Shown here: positions 11,488 through 23,100 of the stretch, piece after piece
How positions within the stretch are numbered: position 1 is the stretch's first letter
Layout of the letters: every line of letters begins with the position of its first letter
NCBI RefSeq assembly: GCF_018991925.1
Contig: NW_024737068.1
Location: forward strand, 1,747,017 to 1,811,016
Source: Homarus americanus
Taxonomy: Eukaryota; Arthropoda; Malacostraca; Decapoda; Nephropidae
DNA length: 64,000 nucleotides
Direction of reading: 5' to 3'
The notes under the pieces: model-generated
Database searches by the model: none
What the model saw: the letters and a program-made list of their open reading frames with translations, nothing else
Told to the model about the DNA's origin: nothing
Made by a program: the position numbers and the translations under genes

Positions 11488-14179
11488 CAGTAAAACCCCG
11501 CTTTACGCGGTTTCACTTTACGTGTTTCCACGTTTACGTGGTACCCTGCCGAACACAGAATGCTCCCTTTACGCGGTGAGTGTACCCTTTTACGCGGAGA
11601 GCTGCTGGCGGTCCTCTCGCGCCTCGCCATTTTTGGATTCAAACCTCCCGCCCTCTCCCGTCATGTTGGGTAAGCGGCGTGAGTAGGTTGCACAGTGTAT
11701 GTCTTTGTGGCGTTATCGGTGACATCATATGACGTATCGGACTGTGATTGGGCCAAGCATCCTTACCTCCCTCCCCCGCTAGCTGTGATTAGTTTAATGC
11801 ACTATGACGTGCCCCGCCGTGGGAGCGTTCAAGCCCCTTGACCTACCCGCGTCAGTTACACCCCTCCCGGCTACACCGTGTATATCGGTATCCATTGTTC
11901 CACAAGAATGGCTTCCGCCGGACCACCACCACAAAGAAACCTTGCATTACCTGGACCCAGCCGCCCTAAGCCAAAGAAGATACGACGTTCCCTAAGCTAC
12001 GAAATTAAATACAAGATCATCCAAGAGTTGGAGAAAGGAACAAGACAGGTTGATCTCGAGAGTCAGCATGGTGTTAACCAGTCTACGATCAGGACAATTA
12101 AGAAGGATGCAGCCAAGATAAAGGAGCACATGAACATCACAAAGTCTACAGGTGCTTCTATGATCAAGTATTGCCATAACCAGGTGCTTTTCCAGACGGA
12201 GAAATTTCTTGTGAGCTACTGTACTTGATTCGTCAGGCATGACGGAACATGGCGGTGGACACGCGCTCAGTTAAGGAGTACGCACGTGAACTGTATGCTG
12301 CAGTGTCACGTAAGATGGGAATTGCAGAGCCCAAACCCTTCAATGCTTCCTCTGGGTGGTTGCAGAGATTTAAGAAGAGGAACAAGATCACCAACATTAA
12401 CATTGGTGGTGAAGAAGCTAGTGCTGACTGTTGCGGCTAGGGATTTTCCTCCGTTTTTACATGAGATTATGGAGGAAGGACAGTACACCGACGACCAGGT
12501 GTTTAACATGGACGAATTTGGTCTTTTTTGGAAAAAGCTACCTTCCAAGACCTTTGTTGTGAAGAATGCCAGCAAGTGTTGGGGCCGGAAGTTGCAGAAG
12601 GAGCGCATCACCGTCCTCTTTACCACCAATGCCTCTGGTACCTGTAAGCTCAAGTTATCGGTGATCCACACAGCACGCAAGCCGCACGCCTACAAGAGCA
12701 TGGACATGACCAAGCTAAATGTCCACTAGCTGACCGCACGTAAGGCGTGGATGTTTTCTACTCTGTCCCTCTCCTGTTTTGATGACTGTTTCGTTCTTGA
12801 CGTGAAGAAATTCTGTGAGCAACAGAATGTGCCATTCGAGAATTTGTTGCTGCTTGACAACGCACCAGGACACTCGCCCCTACTGTTAGATTGTCACCCC
12901 AACGTAGAAGTGGTCTTCCTTCCTCCCAACACTATGTCATTAATACAGCCCATGGACCAAGAATTGATCTGAAATGTGAAAGCTGCATTCTCTGCAAAGA
13001 AATTTAAGCTCCTGAACGACTACACCAACACCAAGGATGAGTTGCATAACCTGGGTGACACCGATAGCAAGAGCAAAGACGACGAGGAACAACAGTTAGC
13101 AGAGCAAGAAGTACTTGTGAAACAATTTTGGAGAAAATTCAACGTCAAGAAAGCTGTTTGACTTCTTGGTGGAGGCATGGGATCAGCTGTCTGTAGCAAC
13201 GGTTCGTCACACATGGAGACATGTGTTGCAAGGTATTCCAGGTGGGAGGCAGAGTAAATCTGTGACTGGTGAGGTTCAGACTGTTGCAGTAGCAGTGGAC
13301 CTTGCCAGAGAAGCTGCGCAGTGTGTTACAGCTGCAGGCTTCTCCGAGACCACAAACGACGACATCCAGGAGGTGATAAGGGATCCTCATGTGACTGCCG
13401 ACGAGATGCTAGATGATGATGACGTCAGTGAAGAGGCAGGTGGTGCGTCACCCCGAGAAGAAAGCAAGTTATCGCACAGTAATGTAAGGGGTGCCATCGA
13501 GTGTGTTGAGAAACTCAAGCTCCTCCTTTCCGATGACCCTGACGATAACCGGTATGAAGTCTTCACTACCCAGCTGTTGCAGACTATGGAGCCCTACTTC
13601 AAGGTTTATCGCGACAACATGAACACCAGCCGTCAGCAAAGCATTACAGAGTTCTTCGCCCGCAACCCACCGCAGCCAGCCCAAGCCAGTGATAGAGACA
13701 GTGATGGTGACTTTGAGGGATTTGTCAGGGAGGCACTAATAAGAGTGGATGACAGTGATGAAGACTCACCTGAGGGCCAGTAGCCTGCCCTCTGCCTCGG
13801 AACCAGCCTTCATTCCCGTACGCCGACCCATCTCTTCTACTAACGTAAGTGTTAACCCTAACCTTGGTTTTTTCTTACTTGGTGGAGGAGTTTCAGACGC
13901 TGGACTCACTTTGTTGACATGAACGTCAACGTTTCAAAAGGACGCTAAGGGCATAAGAATACTTCACTTAAAACACATCATTTATGTTACTGTATCACTT
14001 GCATATTCAAACTATTAACCAAGTAAAAAATCACCTAAAGTGGCGAGGTATAACACAGAGCTGGACCTTACCTGTGGGTGGAGGAGTTTCAGACGCTGGA
14101 CTGATGCCGAGCGTCAGTGTCACGCACTCCTCCTCCTCTGTTTAGCTCTGAGTTACACTCGACCAACTATTTCAATGTA
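11488..14179 (+). mobile_element. Tigger/pogo-like DNA transposon, decayed
   Basis: Left terminus CAGTAAAACCCCGCTTTACG at 11488, preceded by TA. It is followed by a long subterminal region of repeated TTTACGCGG motifs and then a + strand transposase remnant. A matching right terminus was not found before the next element at 14180, whose terminal 100 bp is a diverged version of this left end. The right boundary is therefore approximate. Confidence 0.75.
11908..13783 (+). pseudogene. Tigger-like transposase, multiply broken
   Basis: ATG 11908 (MASAGPPPQR) opens an N-terminal helix-turn-helix (SLSYEIKYKIIQELEKGTRQ). The frame then breaks near 12200. A CENP-B-type DNA-binding segment follows at 12249-12438 (FNASSGWLQRFKKRNKI). 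Catalytic blocks are NMDEFGLFWKK (Asp near 12511), LLLLDNAPGHS (Asp near 12856) and PPNTMSLIQPMDQ (Asp near 12955). Stops occur near 12727 and 12970 and frameshifts near 12430 and 13160. The C-terminal acidic region (13166-13783) ends DSDEDSPEGQ. All three acidic residues of the DDE/D core are still recognisable, but at least five lesions make the gene non-functional. Confidence 0.88.
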
Positions 14180-15768
14180 CAGTCAACCCTCACTTTACGC
14201 GGTCCCACATTCCGCGTTTCCACGTTTACGCGGTGCCCTGCCAGAACCCAGGATGCTCACATTCCGCGGTGGGTGTACCCCTTTACACGGGTGAAGTATA
14301 ATTTTTTTATTTAGCTCATAAAATTCATACAAATTATCCGGCCAGAATATAATTTACATTGCTGGAATTCTTACAATTTGATGATCATTTTGAATATAAA
14401 CATCATAGATTTTGCATTAGACATACAAATTTTAGATGTAATGTTTACTCTGAGTAAATATGTTATCTTTTGTGAAAAATATATGACATTTATATTCAAA
14501 ATATTCCTGGTCTTACAAGGAATCCAGCAATGTCAATTATATTATCCTAACTTTAGTCTGATTTATTATTTATTACTAAAAAGGTAAACAGTCTGGTATT
14601 CCCACACATTTATCTAGTAGGGACGGTTGGTGGGGGGGAGGGAGGGACCGGCGACCGACCACCTGGCATGTGTGAAGAATATTTTTTTTTTATTAACTGA
14701 AGATTTTTATTTTAGCTCATAAAATTCATACAAATTACCCGGCCAGAATATAATTTACATTGCTGGAATTCTTACAATTTGATGATCATTTTGAATATAA
14801 ACATCATAGATTTTGCATTAGACATAAAATTTTTAGATATAATGTTTACTCTGAGTAAATATGTTATCTTTTGTGCAAAATATATGACATTTATATTCAA
14901 AATATTCCTGGTCTTACAAGGAATCCAGCAATGTCAATTATATTATCCTAACTTTAATCTGAGGTATTATTTAATACTAAATGTTAAAATCTAGTTTTTT
15001 CACCCACTCTTTCTCTTGAAGGGAGGGTTGGTGGGAGGTGGGGGGGAGGGTTGGGACGGACTGACCATCTGGCTCGTTGGAAGAGGGGGGAGGCAAGGTG
15101 GGGTACTTTGATTGACAGATAGTGTCTGAAGAATATTTTTTTTTTATTAACTGAAGATATTTGTTTTAGCTCATAAAATTCATACAAATTACCCGGCCAG
15201 AATATAATTTACATTGCTGGAATTCTTACAATTTGATGATCATTTTGAATATAAACATCATAGATTTTGCATTAGACATACAAATTTTAGATGTAATGTT
15301 TACTCTGAGTAAATATGTTATCTTTTGTGAAAAATATATGACATTTATATTCAAAATATTCCTGGTCTTACAAGGAATCCAGCAATGTCAATTATATTAT
15401 CCTAACTTTAGTTTGAGGTATTATTTATTACTATACCTGGTTTTCCCCCCAAAATTTCTCAGAGGGAAGAGCCAGTGAGTGTACTGTGAGAAGAGGGGGA
15501 GGGAGTGGAGTCCATTATTTGAATGGACATTAACTTGGTGACTGTATTTCTCTATTTCTCTTAAGTATTAATTGTGTGCATGTACCATCATAAAATTAAG
15601 ATGTTATTTTTACTAGAACATAGGTATTGTGTTGGAAAAAGTGGAGTTTGGGGCTCAGCTGGTCTCTATTTCATTTAATCCCATATGTTATGTTATTCAC
15701 TTTACGCGTTTCTCACTTTCCGCGGTACCCTGTGGGTTACATTAACCGCGTAAAGTGAGGGTTGACTG
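14180..15768. mobile_element. MITE built of three palindromic modules (1589 bp)
   Basis: Terminal inverted repeats CAGTCAACCCTCACTTTACG / CGTAAAGTGAGGGTTGACTG, flanked by TA at 14178-14179 and 15769-15770. The inside holds three direct copies of a module of about 290 bp (about 14300-14585, 14692-14985, 15145-15435) separated by G-rich spacers. The modules yield spurious frames beginning MMIILNINIIDFALDI but no gene. The same module occurs inverted in 62693-63868. Confidence 0.9.
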
Positions 15769-15770
15769 TA

Positions 15771-16430
15771 CTACGTTACTGTACACTTTGACGTTTGAAA
15801 CTAAGACTACGAACTCATTTCCATTTCCTAAGATTCCCTTATCAAACTACGCTCAGACTGGTGCTATCGAAGACAAGAATTAAATTGATTTCAAGGTTCA
15901 GGATGGCAGTCCCTGGCGGGCAGAGCCTAAGGCAAGTAGTATCCAATTACTCCCGTTAAATTCTCAAAGATACCTGGTCTGACAGTTCCCTTCAGGTTAA
16001 TTGATTACTTTTGTGATTAACATCCTTACAACAATTTCACCATGAACATCAGATTCTCTGATGTTCATATGTGAAAAAGAGGTGACTTAAGCCTTGGTCA
16101 ACAATCATTGGCATCTCTAGGGCCAACGTCAATGATACCTCACTCTCACTGCCGACTCTACCCTGACTTATATTAACAATTAGCTAATAGTAAATACAAT
16201 TGAAGCTTTCAACATCAGTCACAACGGATCTTGAATGCTTCATCTGCAATCAGACATCTCTAAGTTGATGCAAAACAAGGGTGTTCTCTTACCAATTCAA
16301 ATGCATGAACACCTTGTGCGGAATTTAGGTAAACCGTGTACTCGAGTTTCTCCGGAAATGCGACATGGAAAATGGAGGACTCGGATCTCCTGAAGTGGTT
16401 AGAGAACGAATGTTTCAACTGGGAGACTCG
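15771..16430. other. No recognised gene; contains a perfect short hairpin
   Basis: No coding similarity recognised. The hairpin at 16042-16068 is the only notable structure. Confidence 0.5.
16042..16068. repeat. Perfect 12-bp-arm hairpin
   Basis: ATGAACATCAGA, a 3-nt loop TTC, then TCTGATGTTCAT. Flanking TTTCAC and GTGAAA extend the pairing after small bulges. Function unknown. Confidence 0.85.
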
Positions 16431-16900
16431 TAAGGTTTACAGGTTTTGTGGGCATGGAGCGTAATATGAATTATTAGGTTTTAGCAGACTAGCCATGTCA
16501 TTATGACCATGACAGTGGTGGTATTGATGTGCATGACTACGGTTTTGGCGTGGTTGATGGTGACCTTGTTCTCTGTAGTCCATGCCTGTCCAGGGTGCCT
16601 TGTAGCGATGAGTAGTCCGGTTAGGTGTTGTACACTGTAACCCCCACAGTGCAGTCATCCACGTACTTCACCTGTGAGGAGTGTCCGACAGAGCGTCTTT
16701 GATCAGAATTAGGAAGCACAGTGGTCCAATCTTGGTCCCCTGGGGAACACTGCAGGTGAGGTGTTGAAATGTGGAGACAGAACCCTGGTACCTGACTGCC
16801 TGACGATGCTCACTCAGGAAATCTGTGAGCCATGAGACCAGGTTGGTGGGCAGCCTTAGTGCAGGGATACATTCCTGGACCCTGATAGTAAATCAGACAG
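16430..16900 (-). mobile_element. LINE reverse transcriptase remnant, antisense, third type
   Basis: Read on the minus strand from 16900: PALRLPTNLVSWLTDFLSEH, then SVPQGTKIGPLCFLI, LSDTPHR and the catalytic-type motif KYVDDCTVGV near 16640. Further on is WTTENKVTINHAKTVVMHIN. The order of palm and YVDD blocks is that of a non-LTR RT. An in-frame stop precedes YVDD and frameshifts follow, so it is a decayed fragment unlike either LINE type above. Confidence 0.75.
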
Positions 16901-17120
16901 TCGTAACGTGGGTACTACCTAATGCTATTGGGGGGGGGGTGATGATAGATAAGCATTTGGATGGTTAATCTTCAGGTGAAATAAGCTGGGATGGAGATTC
17001 TTCAGGTGATCCCTTTCAACAGTTGCAGCTATAATTAATTCTGTGCCATATGTATAGTCACCATTTAAGATTACACAGTGATATATTGACCATTGTTTCA
17101 GGACGTAAGGTGGACTCAAG

Positions 17121-17192
17121 ATGGGTGAACGAGAGTATGATCTGGTAGTGTTCGGGGCCACGGGGTTTACCGGACAGTTTGTTGCCGAAGAG
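17121..17192 (+). CDS. SCCPDH: SCCPDH coding exon 1
   Basis: Starts at ATG 17121 and encodes 24 residues beginning MGEREYDLVVFGATGFTG, the dinucleotide-binding glycine loop. It ends in phase 0 before the donor GTAAGA at 17193. The start fits family members, in which only a few residues precede the LVVFGA strand. Family knowledge: this loop binds NAD(P). Confidence 0.93.
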
Positions 17193-20100
17193 GTAAGACG
17201 TTTATGTTATGTTGCTAGTTTTCTGTGTGGTTGTAGAGAAATATCAAGGTGTAATTAAACAAAAGGTCTTTCAATGAAAGGTCCTTGCATGGAAAATCTC
17301 CAATCCACTCTAGGACATTTCCGTCCCGTACCCTTCCAGTTTAAGGCTGAGAATTAAACAGGAAGGGCCAGGAATTCAGGGAAATGCCCTAGTGTGGATC
17401 GGTGACTTTCATCACAATTGCAAGCAGTGCGTGATGATTAATGACGCACAATTGTCATGTGTATCCGTGACAGGCTGAGTACCACAGTGCAGTGTATTGG
17501 GCCCTTTGTTTCATAAACAACATGCTAGAAGCTATCCACTCCATAGAAATGTTTGCAGAAGATGCCAAGTTATTTAGGGAAATTAAGAACCAAACATACT
17601 GCGAAGAGCTACAGAAAGATCTCTCGGCTTCAAGAATGGTCGAAGAAATGGTTGTTAAGATTCAATGTCACGAAGTGCAAGAGGATGCACCGCACCTAGG
17701 TCATACCAACAGCAGGGAGGCATACCACATGACCCAACAGAACAAAGAAACTGCATTAATTGAGACCAAATGTGAAAAGCACCTGGGTGTGCATTAGGGT
17801 GGTCCTTATTTTGGGGCAAAAAACAAAATTTGCCATTTTTTTTGTCACAGACGCTGGCAAAAGTTTTCATTTGGGGTAGAAACATTGCCTGTAAAATATT
17901 TTTTAAATATCTTAATAATTAGAGGTTGCTCAAGCCAAATGAAATTTAACAATATTATGCCTATGCTTAATGTTCATAACACATCATTTCCTAGCCCCCA
18001 AGCCTGGCCCCCCCCCACCCCCCCCCCACTTAGTCTAAGTGGGTATTAGCTGCTCAAGGCAGGGGTCGCATGAGGACCAGTCTCACTCTGTCACCCAGTA
18101 AGGTCTGCTTGAGGGCATTAGGGAATGATTTCCTGTAGTCAGCAACTGCCTGCAGTAGATACTGCAGTTGCTGTTCGTCCTTGGTGATGCGGCCTGAGAA
18201 ATCTTGGACTAAGGCTACTCCTCTTTCTGCATGATCATTGATCACAGACAGAGCTTGTACACTGGCTTTTGCATTTTGGAAGCCAGGATCATCTTTCCAC
18301 TGTTCTACTGGGAGGGTCAGGAAATCTGTATTCAAGTTGAGCTTTTTGAAAAATGACTTTGTGTTCTTTGTCGTGAAATCATATAGGTTCTTCACTTGGA
18401 GTGTATCTGGATTGATTGTAACCCGTTTGACATGCTTTTCTTCTCCAATAACGATGTTCATAGCTTCCAACATGCGGTCCTTCACTGCTGGGAGAACATC
18501 GTCATCAAAGAAGGCCAATGCAACCAACTCTTCTGACAAGTACCAGAGGTGTCTCATCATTTTGTGGAAAGTTGCCTTTGATATGGCATCGCTGATGGTA
18601 CTGTAGTCTTGTAGAGCTTTAAGCAACATCAGATCTCCTTTTGGTGCCTTTGCAGCAAGTGGAGCAGTTGTCCAAGCCTTCACATATATTCGGGCAAAGA
18701 AAATGCACAAATCTCTTAGTCCTCTGTTCTCCTTTGGAGTAAGCTTAAACTGAGAACGGAATAACCACACTTTGAAGGAATAAATGGTCTTTGCCATCCA
18801 TCGTGCTTGGTGCATTGCACCAGGAGCAGAAAATCGTACTCCCCGAGAAGGTGATGTGCCAAGGAAGATGGAGGCCAGCCAGCAGCTCTCGATAATCATC
18901 TCGAAGCTGTGTCTCCAATAGAGCCTTCTCAATGAAGTTGGTTAGATCGTCCCTAACAGCTCTGACCGATTCTTCTGCCAGATCGTCGGTGGAGGAGTCT
19001 TCAAACTTCTGCTTGTCAATTTGTTCCCATTTGGCTTGGAATCTTCGGAACAGCTGTATGTCAGGAGCAGCTGAGTGCCCCATTACAGCTTCAAAAGCAG
19101 CTCCAGCTACAAGTTCTAGTACATGGTGGCGGCAAGCAAAATATAGCAAATCACGACCCAGCAACTGCTCAATTTTGACACGCACCCTTGTGGTGACCAG
19201 TATTTGAGCTTGTTGTATCAAAACACATGCCATGCACGATGTCTGCAATGTGCCATTGCTGTAAAGCCTTCACAACAGCTTTTGCTTGTTCATCACCGGT
19301 ACCAGAGGGAAGTTTTGGAACAGCAAGAAGTTGGGAGGTGCCATTGCCTGAGACAAGAACTGGGAGTCTGTCAACATGGCCCCCATTTACCATCCCAGTG
19401 AACAATTAAAACTGACTTTGGTTTGAAGTTTGAAAGGATTTCAGCTGCCCTGCTACTGCGATGATGCTGACGTTTCCTCCTGATGCTTGATCGATTCAGA
19501 ATCATTTCACTGACATCATGGCCCAGACTCCGAGCAGTTTGGGTGACAATGTGCATGGCCATTCTATCTGAGGACTTGGTCCGATCTAATGCTGCAGAAA
19601 GTTCTGGAGTTAGAACTTCTTTTTGCCAACGCTTCTTGACAATAGGTGGAGTTTGAAGTGTTGATGGGCCAGGAACTGGGTTGGATTCCTCAGAAGGAGA
19701 CGTACTACTGCTGTCCAAGACAACGATGGCCTGGCATTTTTTGGCTTCTTCCTCTGCACTGTCTGCAGCCAACTTCCTTTTCATTGCTTTCTTGAGAGTT
19801 TTTTCTTGTCGTTTCTGTCTTTTCAGGAATACTTTGTCAAGAGATGACATTGCCCCACGACGCCCTTTTTCTCGTTGCGCTATTAAGAAATCCTTATCCT
19901 CCTGAACTGTCATCATATTCAAAGCATTCACATGTGCAATATCAAAGAGATCTTCAAATGTATCGGTGAACTCTTTCTCTTTCCGCTTTTGAGTTTCTGT
20001 CTTTCTTGAAGAGTTCTTTTTCAAACTACTCCACTTGTCAAACATTTTGTGCACTTGATTCACACAATCTGGTTTGTGGTGTGTGGGAATATTTGCTTTT

Positions 20101-23100
20101 GTCCAAAATTGAAGAACTTTGTCTGTGACTTCCCCAGCTGCCACTCTGATGGTTTTTTCTGTTTGCGACGCAGGCTTAAAAAATACTGTAACACTTGCCT
20201 GTTTGAAGGTAACTTAGCCCCTGTAATGTCATCACATAATGTCTTTATCAAATACACATTTTCTCGTGTTTCTACTCCTGCATTAGCCATTTTGACCTGA
20301 GGAATAAAGAAATTAACTATTATTATAAATTAATAATGAGAATACTCTGCAGAACTGTTTCTGATTTCCCCCAATCATCAATCACGACCAGCAAAAACTC
20401 ACCACAATCGTGCCAAATGCGACGCACTAGTGGTGGGCGTAATCTGCTACAAAGTAATCGACTACATCAATTACTTAATTTTTGACAGCTTTGAGCAACC
20501 TCTAAATAATAATATATTTAAAAATAACTCTACACACAATGTTTTTGTCCTAAATGGACACTTTTAGCAGGGTCTGTGGTAAAAAATTCCAAAGTTGAAA
20601 AATAAGGACCACCCTAGTGTGCATGTTGATAAGGTAAATCAAGCAACAAAACGAGTAGGTCTTGAAGGTCATTGTTCAGGTATCTCGATGGTCCTTCCCT
20701 CGTAACGATCTTCAAGAGTGAGGTGCTTACCCGTTGGAGTACTGTCACCCCTCCTGGTTCCCGAGGTATGCTAGGTACTGTAAATTGATTGAAAATGTCC
20801 AAAGGAGGGCCACCAGACTGGTGCCTGCTGTACAGCACTTCAGCTACCCAGAGCGATTAGAATGTCTGCAACTGCCTAGCTTATACTACAGATGGACAAG
20901 GGGGGGACCTAATTGAAGTGTATAAATATCTCGGAGGGCACTACTCAGTCGAGTGTCCTTACCTGGAGCTGGCGAATGCCTGCCCCCACAACGGGTCACA
21001 GCTCAAGGTTGAAGAAGCCACAAGTCCAGAAAACAGTGAGGGGTAACTTTTTCAGAGTGAGAGTTGTGAACTCTTGGAACAATCTGCCAGTGTGTGTTGT
21101 GACGGCACCGAGAGTGAGCTCTTTCAAGACCAGGCTTGACCAACACTGGAGCAGGTCCAGATACATTCAGGAGCCAGTTCATGCCCAGTACTTGCCTGCA
21201 GTGCTTAACAGAGATGTGACTGATCGCCCAGGCGGCTAACGAGTTGATCAGTGGCAAAGAGGATAAAAGTAAATGTTGTGTTGTGTTGTAAAGAAGGTAA
21301 GTTAAAATGGACATAGTTTTCAGTTCCTCTGAGGCTCACGGCAGTAAGAGGTACAAGTACCGTATATACCCGTGTATAGCACGAGTTCTTAAGACCAAAT
21401 TTTTTGGCAAAAAGTTGGGGGTTGACCTCTATATGGGTAATAGTTTCGTTAGGTTGAAAAATATTTACCAGTAACTACCAGTAAACAATGGAAACGACGC
21501 ACCAACTCACCACCTGCTGTGAGTGTCGGTACAGTTGCCAGGGCAGATATCTTGCGTCATCATAGCAAGCCCAAAGTAGCCAAATGCATGGTATGGTATG
21601 CACAGGAGTATGTAAAACATAAAGTATTCATTTTTAATAGTTTATTTATGGATACATAAATTTTTTTTAATCAAATTTGAAACATCAATCTTTGTTAATT
21701 AAATTTGAAACAAAAGAAAAATACGATACCTTATTTATAAATATTTTCATTAAAATATTACATCACAAGTATATTTTACCTTAACTGTGCCTGAATGAAT
21801 ATATTCTCAGAAATAAATATGGAAATGTAATATTTTTGCTGAAATGACGTACGTATTACAGTGGAAAGTGGGATAAAATTGTGACGAAAACAATGACTTT
21901 CACTTTCTTTCGTCGTTCAAAAGATTTTGCCGTAATCGCTTTTCGAATGGTTTTCAGTTAAAAACTGTTGTATTACAATAATATTCTATCCTAATTGACT
22001 TGAATAAATACTACGATACCATATTTCTGAATATTTTCATTAAAATCCATCAAAATCATTTTCCTTGTCATCATCTGCAGCACCAAACAGCTCCTCCCAG
22101 TCCTCTCCTTGAACAGCATCGTCATATGGATCAACACCATCATCAGCCATAGGATCATCAATATCTTCATCCTCATTCACGCTCTCATTAGCCTCATAAT
22201 CCCACAACAAGTCGTCTTCTGTTCCATCAAGAGCATTCGAAATCCCACATTTCTTAAAAGATTTCACCACAATTTCTGGTCTGATTGCATCCCAGGCCTC
22301 TACAATCCATTCACATAATGTTGCTAGTGATGGAGCTTGGATGTTGCCTCCCTTTGTGTATGTCTTATCGCCTTCTATCATCCAGTTGTTCCACTTCACT
22401 CTTACCGCATCTTTAAATGGTTTGTTTATGGAAACATCCAGTGGTTGGACAAGACTTGTTAATCCACCAGGAATCACAGCTGTATCAGTGTTTTCCTTCC
22501 TAATCCCAGCAGTAACACTGTCAACAAGATGTGACCGAAACATATCCCACACAAGAAGACTTTTTTCTTTGCGCAGTCCCCCTGGTCTAAAGTTCAGACT
22601 TTTTTAAGCCATATTTGTATGCCGCCTTCATCCATCCATCCTTTCTCGTGCACATGGATGATTAAAAAAATGCTGTCTGACTTGCAACACTGTTGGTAGG
22701 GTCAGGTGGTTCTAACGGCACCTGCCAGGACCCGGTAATCAAATTTATAACAGTGTCTAACCTCAATTACTGTAGTTTATCTGATGTAGGCAATATGAAG
22801 TAAAAAATACCAGTTAAAGTGAGAAATTGGAAGAGAATAAACAAGAAAGATGTCGTTGGGCTATTTTTGGTAGGGCTGAGGGAGAGAGTACCAGCTGTTT
22901 GGTCTTTTTTGGCGGGAGAGTCACGCAAATAACCGTAGTACTGGTATTTGTTTGGTGTCTTCTGTATTTTTAAAAATGAATACTTGTAAATTAAAAGTAC
23001 CGTAACATTGTATTATATACAAACTTGTCATATTTCTGGAAAATAAGAAGCAAGAAAATAAGAATATACCGGTAAACACAATTTCAACGTACGCTAAAAT

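Larger units (their letters stand above)
17340..21270 (+). mobile_element. CR1-like LINE fragment interrupted by a hAT-like insertion
   Basis: 17340-17794 matches the RT palm (LRIKQEGPGIQGNALVWIGD, a FINNM block and MFAEDAKLFREIK, where the usual FADD reads FAED). The sequence resumes at 20625 with the thumb and C-terminal region: RYARYCKLIENVQRRATRLV, SSRLKKPQVQKTVRGNFFRV, and the tail GCCCAGGCGGCTAACGAG near 21225-21242. The junction is interrupted by 17795-20616 plus its target duplication. The copy has several frameshifts and stops. Confidence 0.9.

Noticed and set aside
14378..15478. Three near-identical small proteins beginning MMIILNINIIDFALDI
   Set aside because: They are copies of a palindromic MITE module; the frames end at different places and the same sequence is antisense in the other MITE.
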